Assembly: GCF_031851795.1 (NCBI RefSeq)
Contig: NZ_CP134696.1
Coordinates: forward strand, 558,001-622,000
Reading direction: 5' to 3'
Source of the DNA: Pontibacter sp. G13
GTDB lineage: Bacteria; Bacteroidota; Bacteroidia; J057
DNA: 64,000 nt
Shown here: positions 52,894 through 61,657 of the stretch, piece after piece
Layout: every line of letters starts with the position of its first letter
Position numbering within the stretch: the stretch's first letter is position 1
Notes under the pieces: model-generated
What the model was told of the DNA's origin: nothing
Databases searched by the model: none
The model's input: the letters and a program-made list of their open reading frames with translations, nothing else
Made by a program: the position numbers and the translations under genes

Positions 52894-53811
52894 ATGGAAA
52901 CCTTTCTCTCCTGGGTCAATCAAGCCGTAGCCGCCGTATTCGAGTGGGCCCCGAAATTGGTTGGAGCCCTGATTGTACTCGCCATCGGCTGGTGGGCCAT
53001 CAACGCCATCACCCGCATCACGAAAAATGCCATGCAGCGATCCAAGCTAGATCGCGACGTTATCCCTTTCCTATCCTCCATCGTCAATGTCGGTCTGAAA
53101 GTCCTGCTCTTCATCAGTGTAGCGGGCATGATCGGCATCGAGACGACCTCCTTCATTGCCCTGCTCGGTATGGCAGGTTTGGCCATCGGCCTAGCCCTTC
53201 AGGGTACACTGGGGCACTTCGCATCTGGGGTCATGGTCCTGCTATTCAAGCCTTACCGCGTGGGAGACCTCGTCGATATTCACGGCAATGTCGGTTCTGT
53301 CGAAGAGATTCAAGTCTTTCACACCATCATTCGCACCTTGGACAACAAGCGGGTGATCATCCCCAACGGTACCGCCACCAGCGATATCATGACCAACCTG
53401 TCTACCCACAAATACCTGCGGGTAGATCTGGAAGCAGCCATGCCTTACGAGGAAGATTTTGACAAGATTCAGCAGATCATCAAGTCTGCCCTGGCCTCCA
53501 CTACGGGCGTTTTGAAAGATCCCGCCCCTACGGTGGAGATTCTCGGATTTGGGGAAAACAATGTCAAGTTGGCCATCCGTCCCTACGCCATGGTCGATGA
53601 ATATTGGAACGTCTACTTCAATTCCTATAAAAATGTGAAGGCCGCCTTGGGCGCCAACCATGTTCAAGTGGCCTACCCACGCCGCAATATCTCCGTGCTT
53701 CGCGGCAATTCCAGCAGCAGCACGACGGTAGCCGCCAAACCCGGCGCCGCCCGCAAAAACAACGACGATAAAGGAGCCGCCTCCGCCAGCGGAAGCAGCT
53801 CGATCCATTAA
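52894..53811 (+). CDS. mscS: MscS-family mechanosensitive ion channel
   Basis: This 305-residue small-conductance mechanosensitive channel has three N-terminal membrane helices. The pore helix sequence GLAIGLALQGTLGHFASG (about residues 95-112) is followed by the beta domain start PYRVGDLVDI and the conserved RTLDNKRVIIPNG. The C-terminal tail (about 270-305) is low-complexity Ser/Ala/Lys. It protects against osmotic downshock by opening under membrane tension. ATG 52894 precedes the first helix directly; the longer frame from 52804 adds 30 residues. Confidence 0.93.
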   Translation: METFLSWVNQAVAAVFEWAPKLVGALIVLAIGWWAINAITRITKNAMQRSKLDRDVIPFLSSIVNVGLKVLLFISVAGMIGIETTSFIALLGMAGLAIGLALQGTLGHFASGVMVLLFKPYRVGDLVDIHGNVGSVEEIQVFHTIIRTLDNKRVIIPNGTATSDIMTNLSTHKYLRVDLEAAMPYEEDFDKIQQIIKSALASTTGVLKDPAPTVEILGFGENNVKLAIRPYAMVDEYWNVYFNSYKNVKAALGANHVQVAYPRRNISVLRGNSSSSTTVAAKPGAARKNNDDKGAASASGSSSIH

Positions 53812-53937
53812 TTCATGTTAGCTACTTGTTTTGGAAATTCGCCCGGTGCCGATCGCATCGGGCGATTGTGCATTTCATTTCCCAACAATTTCAGCAAGAG
53901 CAATTGCCTTTTTGCCTGAATTCTCGGAAATTCGGGA

Positions 53938-54588
53938 ATGGAATTGGCGAATTTCACCCAAGCCCTGCTACAACACCATGAAATCACATTGCCTGAATCG
54001 GTCCCATCCCAAGAGGAGGGAGACGATCTTCGCGCATTGGCACACCTTCATGCAGCATGGCAACAAGACCAGAAGCGACTCCCCGGTCCCATTCCGGATT
54101 TCGAGCCGCAATCAGCCCTCTGGGGGGTGAGGATGGTGCTCCATGCCGCCTATGCCCTACTCCATCGTGAAGTGTCTGAAAATCAAGTAAAGGAATGGCT
54201 TTCGGTTCCTTTGCCCAATCATTCACATTCGGCTTTACACTCCGCTGATCTGGCTTTCAGATATATCGGAAACGTGGCCACACGATCCCAGATCTTGGCA
54301 TCAGCAGATATTCTCACTCAGACCATCCGCGAATTAGCAAACATCACCTGTCTGAGCGCTCCATTCGTGCCAGCATCCAATCCAGATATTTCCCCGGTAC
54401 TCGCTCACCAAACCCTTCGGTACCTATACATCGACCGTGTGGTGGAAACCCGCAGGCTCGATCTTGCCAGACATCCAGAACTGACTCCCTTGCTACTCCA
54501 AAGACTTGGCCTTCACGCGGATAGCTATTGGCCCAACATCATCCAACTATTGAAACATGACCCAGATTACCTCCCAGACCCAACCTGA
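53938..54588 (+). CDS. Helical protein of the MoxR-vWA-propeller operon, unknown
   Basis: This 216-residue protein is predicted largely alpha-helical (ANFTQALLQHHE, ALWGVRMVLHAAYALLHREV, HQTLRYLYIDRVVETRRLDL) with no membrane segment, signal peptide or catalytic motif seen. It is the first gene of the five-gene operon and overlaps the MoxR ATPase gene by 32 bp, implying coordinated production. In computationally described MoxR-vWA-beta-propeller systems, variable accessory proteins labelled with bpX names occupy this sort of position; whether this protein matches one of those families I cannot confirm. Confidence 0.75.
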   Translation: MELANFTQALLQHHEITLPESVPSQEEGDDLRALAHLHAAWQQDQKRLPGPIPDFEPQSALWGVRMVLHAAYALLHREVSENQVKEWLSVPLPNHSHSALHSADLAFRYIGNVATRSQILASADILTQTIRELANITCLSAPFVPASNPDISPVLAHQTLRYLYIDRVVETRRLDLARHPELTPLLLQRLGLHADSYWPNIIQLLKHDPDYLPDPT

Positions 54589-55720
54589 CTTTTCGCTGGT
54601 CTCCTCCCTTCAGGCAGTGCTTGACGATATCAAATCCGCTTTCGTAGGCAAAGACGAAATCGTGGACCTGATGGGAGTATGCTTGGTGGGTCGAGAGAAT
54701 CTTTTCCTCCTAGGCCCTCCCGGCACCGCCAAATCAGCCCTGGTACGGGCACTTTCCGAGCGACTCAACGGACAATCCTTTGAATATCTCCTGACTAGAT
54801 TTACGGAGCCCAACGAGCTGTTTGGACCTTTTGATATCCGCAAACTCAGAGAGGGCGAGCTAGTCACCAATACTGCGGGCATGCTCCCAGAGGCGACTCT
54901 TGTATTCCTCGATGAGCTCTTGAATGCCAATAGCGCCATTCTGAATAGCTTATTGATGGTCCTCAATGAACGGATATTTGTCCGGGGTCAGGAACGCAAA
55001 AAGCTACCGGTCCTCATGACCGTCGGGGCGAGTAACCATCTGCCTGAAGACGATGCATTGAAAGCCTTGTTTGACCGATTCCTGCTGCGCGTTCGATGTG
55101 ACAATGTAGACCCGACCGAGCTTCGCCAAGTGCTACAGGCAGGCTGGCAATTGGAGCATCGCAATCTGGAGCAATCCCCAGAAATATTTGCGGATCAAGT
55201 CCGACAGCTCCAAGCATGGATTCCCCGTGTAGACCTCTCCCCAATTTTGGATGCCTATCTTCAGCTAGTCCAACAACTGAGGAATGTCGGGATTCCCGTA
55301 TCGGATCGACGTGCCGTGAAACTACAACGCATGATCGCTGCGAGCGCCTTGCTGTGCCACCGGTTGGAAGCCGAAATCTCCGACCTGTGGGTTCTGCGGT
55401 ACATCTGGGAGACTGAAGACCAAATAGAAGTCGTCAACTCGATTGTCCAATCCACCCTATCTGCTATTCCTTCATCAGACACGGCCCATCCTCGGTCTCA
55501 TCGAGTAACCGTACCAGATCCAGATCAACTCTACGCGGAGATTATGGAAATCCAACAGGCTTGGGAATCTCCCGAGACGGACGCCGGCACCAAAAGTCTC
55601 TTGAAAGATCGTTTGAGACATGTAGGTAATCGCGCTGAATGGATCACCAATTCCACTCAACGCGCCTATCTCCAAGATCCGATCGATCAGTTGTGGAACC
55701 AAATCTTGGCTGAAGGATGA
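54557..55720 (+). CDS. MoxR-family AAA+ ATPase
   Basis: This 387-residue AAA+ ATPase has Walker A GPPGTAKS (53-60), Walker B LVFLDE (115-120), sensor 1 Asn160 in VGASN, an arginine-finger candidate Arg174 in LFDRF and sensor 2 SDRRAVKL (249-256). The residues 180-240 form the family's extra helical region, close to the RavA subgroup. MoxR ATPases act as chaperone-like remodellers, usually with a vWA protein, and the vWA-containing gene two positions downstream is the likely partner. The C-terminal 80 residues are charged and helical. It overlaps the next gene by 4 bp (ATGA). Confidence 0.93.
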   Translation: MTQITSQTQPDFSLVSSLQAVLDDIKSAFVGKDEIVDLMGVCLVGRENLFLLGPPGTAKSALVRALSERLNGQSFEYLLTRFTEPNELFGPFDIRKLREGELVTNTAGMLPEATLVFLDELLNANSAILNSLLMVLNERIFVRGQERKKLPVLMTVGASNHLPEDDALKALFDRFLLRVRCDNVDPTELRQVLQAGWQLEHRNLEQSPEIFADQVRQLQAWIPRVDLSPILDAYLQLVQQLRNVGIPVSDRRAVKLQRMIAASALLCHRLEAEISDLWVLRYIWETEDQIEVVNSIVQSTLSAIPSSDTAHPRSHRVTVPDPDQLYAEIMEIQQAWESPETDAGTKSLLKDRLRHVGNRAEWITNSTQRAYLQDPIDQLWNQILAEG

Positions 55721-56418
55721 GCAGGCGATGGCTGATTCATATCGAGGCTGCTGTCTGGCCCAGTTTGATACGTTGGAGAACGCATCCAGCATTGGAAGCC
55801 GCCCAGATCGGTGAAAGCTACTGGGTAGCCCATCAGGAGTGGAGCGAAAAAGTCCCCAAGATTTTGCTGCAAATCCCAAATGATGGGGTATTCTATCTGG
55901 ATGATCGCCGGCGGCTCTTTCCCATGGAAGGCATTACGCCCGTAGGCACGATGCCCAATTTGAATTGGCAATCTCTTCAAGCACTATTCCCGATTGACGT
56001 TCCAACCGCCTCCCTGCCCGGACAGGGAATTCAGCCCGTCACGCTCCAGCTAATCGCAGATACCGCCTGTCCTGCGCCCAATGCCCTTCTGATCGAGGAG
56101 GATCATTGGGACACATTCCTCCAGACAGCCCCTGCTTTCAAGCTCGCCAAATGGGAATACGCACGTTCTAATACGAAGCAGATTCTTGTGCTTGGCGCCC
56201 CACTACCTCCTCTACCGGGCACCAGTTATCACAGAAGCGGGCAACTGCTCATCCCAACAGGTTGGCGGTTCCAGACTCCCGATCTCGCCGGCTTGTTTGA
56301 AGCTCAGGCAGTTCCCATGGGATTGGGATTGGCACTGGTTCACCCGGATGGAAACTGGGAACACATCTCGTTGATGGACATTCTGCCTGTATCCCGAAGC
56401 CTCAATCCCAAGCCCTAG
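55717..56418 (+). CDS. Unknown protein of the MoxR-vWA-propeller operon
   Basis: This 233-residue protein has no recognised catalytic motif. It mixes strands and helices (KILLQIPNDGVFYLDDRRRLFP near 50-70, a proline-rich middle, ILVLGAPLPPLPG near 160, GLGLALVHPDGNW near the C-terminus). It sits between the ATPase and the vWA protein, with a 4-bp overlap upstream and a 3-bp gap downstream, so it is almost certainly co-expressed and probably an adaptor. Resemblance to the bpX accessory domains of ternary systems is suspected from context only. Confidence 0.72.
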   Translation: MSRRWLIHIEAAVWPSLIRWRTHPALEAAQIGESYWVAHQEWSEKVPKILLQIPNDGVFYLDDRRRLFPMEGITPVGTMPNLNWQSLQALFPIDVPTASLPGQGIQPVTLQLIADTACPAPNALLIEEDHWDTFLQTAPAFKLAKWEYARSNTKQILVLGAPLPPLPGTSYHRSGQLLIPTGWRFQTPDLAGLFEAQAVPMGLGLALVHPDGNWEHISLMDILPVSRSLNPKP

Positions 56419-56421
56419 ACC

Positions 56422-58809
56422 ATGGATTTCTCAGATCAACTGCAAACTGTCATCGACTATTTTCGCCTGCCTGACACCTTTTTCCTCAAGAGCGACAAAA
56501 GGTGCGAAAGCCTTTTTTCGAGGGAAGGTGCGCCCAGATTCGAGATGCAGTTTGAGAGCTTTTTCGATTTTTCGGAAAAATATCCCGGATTGATCTCTCC
56601 GCATTTTGGAGGCCTCATGATGCTGTTTGTAGTGAGCGATCCCGTCTGGTCCCAAATCGACATCCAGCGCAAATTTAGACTTGAAACTCCGGAAGGAGGT
56701 CCCAATGTGATCCAGCGGCAACTGCGAAACAACGACGAACTCCACGCCAATTGGGATCATGTCATGAATTGGCTCGAACGGTACCATCGGTGGACACAAG
56801 CCCACTCAGGTTCGCAGTGGGAGGTTGTAGCACAATTGGCAGAATTGCTTCCTCAAATAGAAGAACAGCCACTGAGAGACTTGGCCTTTACCTTCCATGC
56901 AGAATTGTTCCAGACTACCCGGACGTTGGAATTTGCTGGCCCCACCTTGTCAGAATTCTACCAAAGCCTCATTCCTGCGTTGAACGGACTTTCCCAGATG
57001 TTGCCAGACCAAGCGGCATTTGACGAATTCTTTGCCACCGGGGGTGCAGAGCCTATTCCAGAACCAGAGCTCGAGCTTCCCCTCCCTGACATTTCCGGCG
57101 CAGAAGTAAAGTTGGCCACACAGCTCAAGCAAGATCAACAGACCGCCGCCTTGGGGCACTTTTTCGAACATTTGCAGGCTGGGCTCAAGATCGCACCTTC
57201 CCGTAAGCTCCCGCAACAAGAGCGCGTTGGCGGCGTGATGGACCTGACCAATCGTGGCAATCTGGATCAACTTCTCATCAGCGAATGGGCAAATGACGAC
57301 CATACCCTGATGGCTCGACTGGTCAATCAAGAAGCGCTTTACCTCAACCGAGAAACACCGCCCTCCATTCCCAGCACCCGCAGAATCATGCTGGTGGATG
57401 GCTCCATTCATCTTTGGGGTACGCCGAGACAATTGGCGCTTGCCTCAGCTCTGGCGCTCTGGAACGAACAAGAAGATGCTGAGATCCATTTTCTGCATCC
57501 TTTGGGGAATGTACCTGTCCACGAAGGCCCTGTCGACCATCTCAAAGAAATTCTCGGGCAACCCAATCCCAATCTCCACAGTGGGCAAGAGCTGCTAGCC
57601 TTTATGATGGATCGAACCCATCAAGAAGGTCTGGAATGGGTCTACCTCACCTGTGAAGCAACCCAGCGAATTCCAGCACACATGGCAGCCCTTGACCAAA
57701 TTCGGGACAAGATCCACCATTTGATCTACTGCGAACGAGACCTTTCGGTGAAGCTGTTTGAGCTTAAAGGGGGCAATCCGATTTTGAAGCAGACTCTGGT
57801 TTTGAGCGAGCCACCCGAATCCTTGCAAGCACCGGAAAAAACTCCCTCAGTGCCTCCCAGTAGCTCTAAGGAAGATCCATTTCGGCTATTGGTACCGTTG
57901 GACACCTCATTGTTTGCCAAGAAAATCGCCCAAAAAGGGAGCGAAGGGAGATTGTTATTTCAAAAGCATGGACAAATCTGGATGGCCCAAAACGAGGAGT
58001 CTGGAGCCTTTCCCATCGATGTCACCTGCGACATGAATTGCCGAGATTTCGCCTTCCTCGAAGCCACAGATTATATCAGGATTGCAGTACGAGTAAGCCC
58101 CAGAATCCTGTACATCATCCATGTGGACAAAGAGACACTCAAAGGCAAAGTCCTCAGACGCAACCACTTGCCGGAATCCAGCTTTTACAGACTCGAAGCC
58201 TCCACCATTGGATTCAAAGTCGGCACGGATCAAGAAAGCATCTACTTTGATTTGAAGGGGGAATTGATGAATTCCAAACAGGTGAACTTGGCTTTCAAAC
58301 CCATCGAGCATCCATATACCACCGCCCGAGACATCCGGAAATATCTAGCGGCTGTCACACGGAAAGCCAAAGCCAGTCATGTTGCATTTCAGGAACATGA
58401 TGGCCTGTACATTGATGGACAACTCCTTCATTTTCCCAAACAAGGCCGAATGCTCTGGTGGCGGGCACACCATCACCAGCACGTAAAAGGACGGAAGCAC
58501 TTTGGGAATTTTGCCGGTCCCAAGGAGGCGCCATTTGCATTCCGTGAGGCGACGATTGGACGATACATTCACGTCAAATTCTATGAAGCGGGACTGATCG
58601 AATTCAAAGTTGATCATCCATCCGTCCCCGATCTGCAGATTCTTACGCCGCTGAGTACACACACGGCTCTTTGGGTAGGTGATCTCGACCCCGAACATCC
58701 GGGATATTACTATGGCAATCAGGCGTATTTTCGATATGATCATGTGAGAAAAATCTCATACGAGGATCTGGTAGCCAAATTCTGGGGACCCCTCAATTCA
58801 CTCTTCTAA
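56422..58809 (+). CDS. Degenerate vWA plus probable beta-propeller protein
   Basis: This 795-residue protein has a helical N-terminal region (1-200), an acidic Pro/Glu linker (205-225), then a vWA-like domain at about 270-445 introduced by RGNLDQLLISEWAND. The metal-binding strand reads RIMLVDGSIHLWG, where the classical D-x-S-x-S is D326-G-S328-I-H330; the third residue is His, so the site is degenerate. After a Ser/Pro/Lys linker (465-485), residues 490-795 consist of repeated four-strand-like units (RLLFQKHGQIWMA, GYYYGNQAYFRYDHV), consistent with a beta-propeller. No export signal is visible. It is the presumed vWA partner of the MoxR ATPase two genes upstream. Confidence 0.83.
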   Translation: MDFSDQLQTVIDYFRLPDTFFLKSDKRCESLFSREGAPRFEMQFESFFDFSEKYPGLISPHFGGLMMLFVVSDPVWSQIDIQRKFRLETPEGGPNVIQRQLRNNDELHANWDHVMNWLERYHRWTQAHSGSQWEVVAQLAELLPQIEEQPLRDLAFTFHAELFQTTRTLEFAGPTLSEFYQSLIPALNGLSQMLPDQAAFDEFFATGGAEPIPEPELELPLPDISGAEVKLATQLKQDQQTAALGHFFEHLQAGLKIAPSRKLPQQERVGGVMDLTNRGNLDQLLISEWANDDHTLMARLVNQEALYLNRETPPSIPSTRRIMLVDGSIHLWGTPRQLALASALALWNEQEDAEIHFLHPLGNVPVHEGPVDHLKEILGQPNPNLHSGQELLAFMMDRTHQEGLEWVYLTCEATQRIPAHMAALDQIRDKIHHLIYCERDLSVKLFELKGGNPILKQTLVLSEPPESLQAPEKTPSVPPSSSKEDPFRLLVPLDTSLFAKKIAQKGSEGRLLFQKHGQIWMAQNEESGAFPIDVTCDMNCRDFAFLEATDYIRIAVRVSPRILYIIHVDKETLKGKVLRRNHLPESSFYRLEASTIGFKVGTDQESIYFDLKGELMNSKQVNLAFKPIEHPYTTARDIRKYLAAVTRKAKASHVAFQEHDGLYIDGQLLHFPKQGRMLWWRAHHHQHVKGRKHFGNFAGPKEAPFAFREATIGRYIHVKFYEAGLIEFKVDHPSVPDLQILTPLSTHTALWVGDLDPEHPGYYYGNQAYFRYDHVRKISYEDLVAKFWGPLNSLF

Positions 58810-58819
58810 TGCCGCAACC

Positions 58820-61567
58820 ATGACGCTCAACCTGATCCCTTCCGTCCAAAAGCATCACGAAGTGTCCGGCGCATTCCTGACCGGAGATGATCCGCATTTG
58901 TGGCTGCTGCAAATGGCTCAGTGGAACATCCGGCTCAACCAGCTCTCGGGATACCCCATTCCCCAAAGTCCAGCTGACAGAAGCATTGCAGGATTATTTG
59001 TGACGTTTCCAGAAGGCCATACGATTCCACTTCACCTGATCCCTTATCCTTTCCGATCCATTGGTCACAAGGTCCACGTTCCCTTGGATGGCGAATTGTA
59101 CCCACCTGTTACGCCTGAAGAATTGGATCGATTGATCCTGTGGGAAGTCCAGTGGGTCCATCCGCATTTGGGATGGGTAGGATTTGGGCCAGAGGATGCT
59201 ATCCGTTGGAGTTCCCTGGTTACCTTGCCCGAACCACTTGAACGATCTTGGACAGAAGCGGTCGATGCGGAGGAGGATTTGGGATTAAAACGAACGTTCA
59301 AACTACCTCCTATCACGCTCGAAAGCATGATGGCAGGCTTGAGTCGGTCGATTGCTGATGAATCCACCGAAGCCCAACCGATCTCGCCGGATCAATTGGA
59401 AGGGTGGGACAAGCTGAAATATTGGGGATTGGATCTGATGCAGGATATGGTGAATCAGATCCCTGAGGACGATTCTCCCGATAGTATCAAGAAACGCCTT
59501 ACAGATTGGCTTAATGGCGAAAAAACGACCCTTGGCGAACAGGCTTCCAAGTCCTTGGCCTATTTGCAACACCTCCTCGAAAACAATCCCGCCGAGGCCC
59601 TCAAATATGCTTTGCCACTCTCCCAAAAGCCCAAAAATCGAGGAGAAACGAATTGGGACGGGGGGCTGAATCGACGCTCTGGCCTGTTCAACTTAGGGGA
59701 TCTCGGAGGCGGAGGCAAGGGTTCTACCACCTACTTGCCGGATGATGAATATTCCAAGCTCCGGAGACAGTATGTAAAATTGGCACAGGAAGCCATTCAG
59801 GAAGGGAATTATCGCCGGGCGGCCTATATCTATGCGCATTTGCTGGAGCAATACGGACTTGCCGCCCAAGCACTACGCCAAGGAGCCTATTACCGAGAAG
59901 CTGCCATTCTTTACCAGACCAAGTGCAACAATGACTCCGAAGCAGCGGCATGCTATTCGGAAGGCGGTATGCATCAAGAGGCAGCAGAAATCTACCTCAA
60001 GCTCAATCGCAGTGAAAAAGCTGCGGATGAATACCTCAAAATGGGGGATGCAATCTCTGCGGAAAAGCTCTATCGGGCGCTTATCGAAGCGGCCAAGCAA
60101 AAAAAGAATCCCCTGGAAGTCATCCGGTTGCTGGTCGATAAATTGGAGGAACCCGAAGAGGCGATCGTCTACGGAATGCAGAGTTATCGGGAACGGTCCT
60201 TCAGACGGGAACTGACGCTCCCAATGACCAAGCTCATCCATGCACACATGCCCGAGGAGGATTGGTATTCCTACACCTACCAAATGTACGCCATCTGGGT
60301 AGCCGAAACTCAGGAGCCTTTGCTGGAGGAAGCTGCTCGATCCCTATTGAGTACCCTTACTTGGGCCGTGAAAAAAGGGCTTGGACCCGAAAGTCAGCAG
60401 TCATTCACGGATTTGGCGATCCAGATCATTTCCCATCAGCTTCAAGCGGGGAGATCTCAGCATGCCAATAAGCTGAAAACTTTCATGGTTCCAGATGCTC
60501 GGCTCGAACATGATCTCGGCCAGGCAAGGAAACAGATCAAACCTCCGGCTAAGTCCACCAAGTCCTTTGCCAAGCTCGATCCCACCGTTCAATGGATCCA
60601 CTTGATTGAACATGGGCAGGTTTTGTTTGCCTTGGGGTTGAAGCAATCACAACTGATTTTGGCGAGGATTTCCCCCTTCGGACAGCAGGAAGTCAATTAC
60701 CAGCCTTTGCCAGATAAAGCGCAAAGTGGATTTCCCTATCGCCTATTCCGGACCCCTCGGTTTGCCAAACAGATCTTCCTTTGGGGCGATGATACATTCA
60801 AGGGATTGGGGATTTCGCTACCAGCCTCCAAGGGCAATGAATTTGTACAGATCAGCCGACCGGGCTGGTTGAACTACGACATCTTGGGCCTTCGAAGCTC
60901 GGACCGCAAAACTTATGAAATCCTCTCGATGGAAGAGGACGAGGTGACTTTAAGTACCATCTACATTTCCTCGGGAGATCAATTCCTTCACGAACAGGAA
61001 GTAGCTCACGATCAGTTCATGCTCGATCAACCCTATGAGAAGCCACCGGGCCCCTTGGTCAGGAAAGATGAAATGCTCTTTTATCTCGAATCGGACAAGG
61101 AACTGATCTGCTACCACGAGGACGAAAAATTCCAACGCTTCTCGGTGGGATATGAGGGCAAGCTTTCACACATCGAGGGACATTCCAGTGTGTATCATGA
61201 ACGGATTTGGCTCAGCCGGAAACACGAGGTGTTTGAGATCACTCCTTGGAATCACCATGATATGATCTATCGTCTTCAGGATATTCCGGTGAATTGGCCC
61301 ATGAATCAAGTCCCGCAGGAAGATCTAACTTGGAGAGCCGGCAACCAATCCAATATCTTTCTGGGATTTGGGGAATCCTTCCTTTGCTGGGCCAAGATGG
61401 AGAAACAAGATGAGATGGAAAGCCTCAAAGTCGGCAAAGTCTGGTTCTGGGATCAGGAGATTTTCGATGTACGCCCCATCCATATCCGCAATGAATTTGT
61501 GGTGATGTTTCGCGATGGAAGCCTCCGTCTGTTGGCGACGACCAAACGGGGGGTTCCTGCTCCATAA
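58820..61567 (+). CDS. Large multidomain protein with TPR-like repeats and C-terminal propeller
   Basis: This 915-residue protein, 10 bp after the vWA gene, ends the operon. Residues 1-140 form a mixed domain (HEVSGAFLTGDDP, WEVQWVHPHLGWVGFG) that I place tentatively with the bpX6-type domains of ternary systems. Residues 300-305 are a Gly-rich hinge (DLGGGGKGS). Residues 310-430 are helical repeats of TPR/SLR type with Ala and Tyr at regular spacing (AIQEGNYRRAAYIYAHLLEQYG, EAAACYSEGGMHQEAAEIYLKL). Residues about 590-915 form repeated strands compatible with a second beta-propeller (QLILARISPFGQQ, HERIWLSRKHEVFEITPW, FVVMFRDGSLRLLATT). The likely role is a scaffold or sensor for the ATPase complex. 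No signal peptide is seen. Confidence 0.8.
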   Translation: MTLNLIPSVQKHHEVSGAFLTGDDPHLWLLQMAQWNIRLNQLSGYPIPQSPADRSIAGLFVTFPEGHTIPLHLIPYPFRSIGHKVHVPLDGELYPPVTPEELDRLILWEVQWVHPHLGWVGFGPEDAIRWSSLVTLPEPLERSWTEAVDAEEDLGLKRTFKLPPITLESMMAGLSRSIADESTEAQPISPDQLEGWDKLKYWGLDLMQDMVNQIPEDDSPDSIKKRLTDWLNGEKTTLGEQASKSLAYLQHLLENNPAEALKYALPLSQKPKNRGETNWDGGLNRRSGLFNLGDLGGGGKGSTTYLPDDEYSKLRRQYVKLAQEAIQEGNYRRAAYIYAHLLEQYGLAAQALRQGAYYREAAILYQTKCNNDSEAAACYSEGGMHQEAAEIYLKLNRSEKAADEYLKMGDAISAEKLYRALIEAAKQKKNPLEVIRLLVDKLEEPEEAIVYGMQSYRERSFRRELTLPMTKLIHAHMPEEDWYSYTYQMYAIWVAETQEPLLEEAARSLLSTLTWAVKKGLGPESQQSFTDLAIQIISHQLQAGRSQHANKLKTFMVPDARLEHDLGQARKQIKPPAKSTKSFAKLDPTVQWIHLIEHGQVLFALGLKQSQLILARISPFGQQEVNYQPLPDKAQSGFPYRLFRTPRFAKQIFLWGDDTFKGLGISLPASKGNEFVQISRPGWLNYDILGLRSSDRKTYEILSMEEDEVTLSTIYISSGDQFLHEQEVAHDQFMLDQPYEKPPGPLVRKDEMLFYLESDKELICYHEDEKFQRFSVGYEGKLSHIEGHSSVYHERIWLSRKHEVFEITPWNHHDMIYRLQDIPVNWPMNQVPQEDLTWRAGNQSNIFLGFGESFLCWAKMEKQDEMESLKVGKVWFWDQEIFDVRPIHIRNEFVVMFRDGSLRLLATTKRGVPAP

Positions 61568-61590
61568 TCTCCCTCGCTGGGCCCAAAAGA

Positions 61591-61621
61591 AATTAGCCAC
61601 ATGAACATTTCATGTGGCTAA
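61591..61621. terminator. Bidirectional terminator ending the operon
   Basis: The 13-bp arms ATTAGCCACATGA (61591-61603) and TCATGTGGCTAAT (61609-61621) match perfectly. It separates the operon from the convergent beta-glucanase genes and can serve both strands. Confidence 0.92.
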
Positions 61622-61657
61622 TCCTTCCTTACCAAAATTTTTGAGAGAAACTAAATA

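Noticed and set aside
53834-53866. Terminator after mscS
   Set aside because: A 7-bp stem TCGCCCG/CGGGCGA is present, but it is followed by only scattered T residues, so I did not list it as a supported terminator.
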